A stretch of 64,000 nucleotides of DNA, taken from positions 248,001 through 312,000 of the forward strand of contig JAIUCV010000233.1 in assembly GCA_026724425.1 (NCBI GenBank), given 5' to 3'. Made by a program: the position numbers and the translations under genes. The notes below the pieces were generated by a model that ran no database searches, had not been told where the DNA came from, and saw only the letters and a list, made by a program, of their open reading frames with translations. Origin of the DNA: Erythrophleum ivorense. Its lineage: Eukaryota; Streptophyta; Magnoliopsida; Fabales; Fabaceae. Position 1 is the stretch's first letter. Every line of letters starts with the position of its first letter. Below, one piece after another: positions 62,001-64,000 of this stretch.

Positions 62001-63778
62001 TGGTTTTCGCCCTCAAAATCTGGAGACACTATTTGTATGGGGAGACATGTGAGATTTATACAGATCATAAAAGCCTTAAATACATTTTCCAACAGCGGGA
62101 TCTGAATCTGAGGCAAAGAAGGTGGATGGAACTACTCAAGGATTATGATTGTACCATTTTATACCATCCGGGTAAGGCGAATGTAGTCGCAGATGCTTTG
62201 AGTAGGAAATCTATGGGGAGCTTGAGCCATATTGCGGAGACACGGAGACCACTAATTTTAGATCTGCATGAGATTGAGCGTTCAGGAATCCAATTGGAGA
62301 TTAGAGAGCCAGGAATGTTATTGGCTCATGTGCAGCTTCATTCATCCTTGTTTGAGAGGTTGAAAGTTGCCCAAGCCAGGGATGCACATATAAGGAAATT
62401 GGTGGAGGACGTCAAAGGTGGAAGGAAGAATGAGTTCATTTTAGATTCAAATGGTGTTTTATGGTTCGGTACTCGATTGTGTGTGCCAAATGTGGATGAA
62501 TTGAAAAGGGAACTCATGGAAGAAGCTCATTGTTCTCGGTATACGATCCATCCCGGTTCTACCAAGATGTACCAAGACTTAAAGCAAGTATACTGGTGGG
62601 AAGGTATGAAGAGAGACATAGCAAATTTTGTTTCCCATTGTTTGGCATGTCAGCAAGTTAAGGCAGAACACCAGAAACCTGCAGGGCTACATCAACGGCT
62701 CGAAATACCCGAGTGGAAGTGGGAAAGAATCACCATGGACTTTGTAACGGGATTACCTCGAACAGTAAGGAGTTATGATTCCATTTGGGTGATTGTGGAC
62801 AGACTTACTAAGACAGCTCATTTTCTCCCTGTGAAGACCACCTATAATGTGGCAAAGTATGCACAGCTGTATCTGAATGAGATAGTGAAGCTTCATGGTA
62901 TACCAGTGTCTATAATTTCTGATCGAGGACCCTAATTCACTTCTAAGTTTTGGAGAGCCTTTCAAGAGGCTATGGGTACCCGCTTAGATCTTAGCACTGC
63001 CTTCCATCCTCAGACTGATGGGCAATCTGAGAGGACTGTGCAAATAATAGAAGATATGCTAAGGTTGTGTGTTATGGACTTTGGTGGTAGCTGGGATAAC
63101 TATTTATCATTGGCGGAATTTGCTTATAATAACAGTTATCAGGCTAGCATACAGATGGCACCCTTCGAGGCATTATATGGGAGACGGTGCAGGTCTCCCA
63201 TAGGATGGTTTGAAACTGGAGAAGTTAAATCTTTAGGGCCTGAGTTGGTGCAAGATGCCTTAGAAAAGGTGAAGGTAATTAAGGAGAGGTTGGTAGCAGC
63301 TCAGAGTAGGCAAAAGGCGTATGTGGACCATCGACGCCGTGATTTAGAGTTTATGATTGGAGATTATGTGTTTCTCAGGGTGTCACCTATGAAAGGTGTG
63401 ATGAGATTTGGGAAAAAGGGAAAGTTGACCCCGAGATATGTGGGACCCTTTGAAATCTTGGAGCGAGTTGGGGCTGTAGCTTATCGGTTAGCATTGCCAC
63501 CGGAATTATCTAGTATTCACCCAGTATTTCATGTTTCAATGTTAAGGAAATATCTACCTGATCCTTCTCATGTGTTACAGAACCAAGATGTTTCTTTAGG
63601 TGAAGATTTAGCTTATGAAGAAGTTCCTGTTGCAATTCTGGATAGACAAACGAAGAAACTGCGTTCTAAAGAAATTATGTCAGTGAAAGTTCAGTGGCGT
63701 CACCATACACCAGAGGAAGCTACCTGGGAAACGGAAAGCGAAATGCGTGCAAAATACCCCTATTTATTTGAGAACTAA
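59036..63778 (+). pseudogene. Gag-Pol polyprotein of the Ty3/gypsy element, one in-frame stop
   Basis: The frame runs 1580 codons from ATG 59036 (MPPKVRSV…) and is interrupted only by TAA at 62933–62935 (codon 1300). In order: an arginine/glycine-rich N-terminus; gag (about 100–260); a CCHC zinc knuckle starting CFRCGQMGH (about 365); protease with LFDPGSTHS (about 461); reverse transcriptase with FIDD (about 799); RNase H with VYCDASGIGLG; integrase zinc-binding region (about 1165–1215); integrase core, where the stop falls just after the SDRG motif; and a chromodomain-like tail ending WETESEMRAKYPYLF. Products drive copying and insertion of the element. With the stop the integrase core is truncated, so this copy is probably not autonomous as read, unless the stop is a sequencing error or is read through. 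Confidence 0.92.
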
Positions 63779-63824
63779 GGTTAGTATGTATATGTATATG
63801 TAAATTCAGGGACCGAATTTTTTT

Positions 63825-63835
63825 AGGGGGAGAGA
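63825..63835 (+). promoter_or_regulatory. Polypurine tract
   Basis: AGGGGGAGAGA immediately before the 3' LTR, the expected primer site for plus-strand synthesis. Confidence 0.85.
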
Positions 63836-63836
63836 T

Positions 63837-64000
63837 TGTGAGACCCCGACGTGAATGCAGGAGGGGAAGAGAAAAACATGACGTGAAGAGGAATGCATGA
63901 AGTTGACTCCCCATGCAAAAATCGGACAGCTGCCATGCACCAAGTAATTCTCTGTTATTTTACCGAAGTACCCCTCCTCTCCTTCTTCCTTCAGCTGGGT
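63837..64000 (+). repeat. 3' LTR of the Ty3/gypsy element, first 164 bp
   Basis: Starts TGTGAGACCCC and appears identical, base for base by eye, to 56380–56543. The remainder and the right target duplication lie beyond the window. Confidence 0.92.

Larger units (their letters stand above)
56380..64000 (+). mobile_element. Ty3/gypsy (chromovirus-type) LTR retrotransposon, right end outside the window
   Basis: The element has a 5' LTR (56380–58812), a tRNA-Met-type primer binding site, one gag-pol frame (59036–63778), a polypurine tract and the first 164 bp of the 3' LTR. Order of domains (gag, protease, reverse transcriptase, RNase H, integrase, chromodomain-like tail) is that of Metaviridae chromoviruses. 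The visible 3' LTR stretch looks identical to the start of the 5' LTR, indicating a young insertion. It sits just downstream of pseudogene C. Confidence 0.93.

Noticed and set aside
1..64000. CRISPR arrays, bacterial operons or phage-type systems
   Set aside because: The window is plant nuclear DNA; no regularly spaced short direct repeats with unique spacers were seen.
1..64000. Known plant microRNA precursors
   Set aside because: A visual scan for common mature sequences I remember (e.g. miR156, miR164, miR166, miR172) found none; this scan is weak and not exhaustive.

Overview
The window is nuclear DNA of a eudicot plant. Protein-coding genes are split by short AT-rich introns with GT–AG borders. 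The gene families are plant ones (NIMA-related kinase, FORKED1/VAN3-binding protein, LIFEGUARD/BIL4, ankyrin-PGG membrane proteins). The intergenic DNA is AT-rich and filled with plant transposons: a Ty3/gypsy chromovirus, solo LTRs, Stowaway and PIF/Harbinger-like elements. I cannot name the species.

Region 1 (1–27.7 kb) is a conserved gene block. After about 9 kb of gene-free DNA holding a 3-copy tandem repeat and a 1.1 kb PIF/Harbinger-like element, four intact genes follow: a NEK-family kinase (10556–15245, +), a 2-oxoglutarate/Fe(II) oxygenase-like protein (16093–18156, +), a FORKED1-type DUF828+PH protein (21051–24338, +) and a BIL4/LIFEGUARD protein of the BAX-inhibitor family (25635–27547, −). 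From memory the same order is found near the end of Arabidopsis chromosome 3 (At3g63280–At3g63310), so this looks like conserved microsynteny.

Region 2 (27.7–64 kb) is a dynamic, transposon-rich stretch around a small tandem family of ankyrin-repeat/PGG membrane proteins: gene A (33377–37002, 764 aa), gene B (41542–45237, 725 aa) and a 5'-truncated, frameshifted pseudogene C (about 53773–55760). A and B share the same 8-exon structure and phases. C is closer to A and shares its 3' flank. C also preserves the empty site of a Stowaway-like MITE that sits in intron 7 of A, and A preserves the likely empty site of the LTR retrotransposon beside C. Around them lie a decayed 3-ketoacyl-CoA synthase fragment, an intact-looking Stowaway MITE, a second PIF/Harbinger-like element inverted relative to the first, two solo LTRs of a 1420-bp family, one solo LTR (flanking repeat TCCTC) of the Ty3/gypsy family, and a nearly complete young copy of that Ty3/gypsy element (56380 to beyond the window end) with one in-frame stop in its integrase.

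Functionally the first block is housekeeping, cell-growth and vein-patterning genes acting independently. The ankyrin-PGG genes belong to a family (ACD6/ITN1-like) linked to defence and stress signalling at membranes, and such clusters usually turn over quickly. I found no wholly new system. The most informative signals are the nested insertion events that date the ankyrin duplications, a frame-preserving intron in gene A, and palindromic motif clusters inside the LTRs. Exon borders were placed by eye from splice signals, reading phase and family similarity; no alignment or database search was run.
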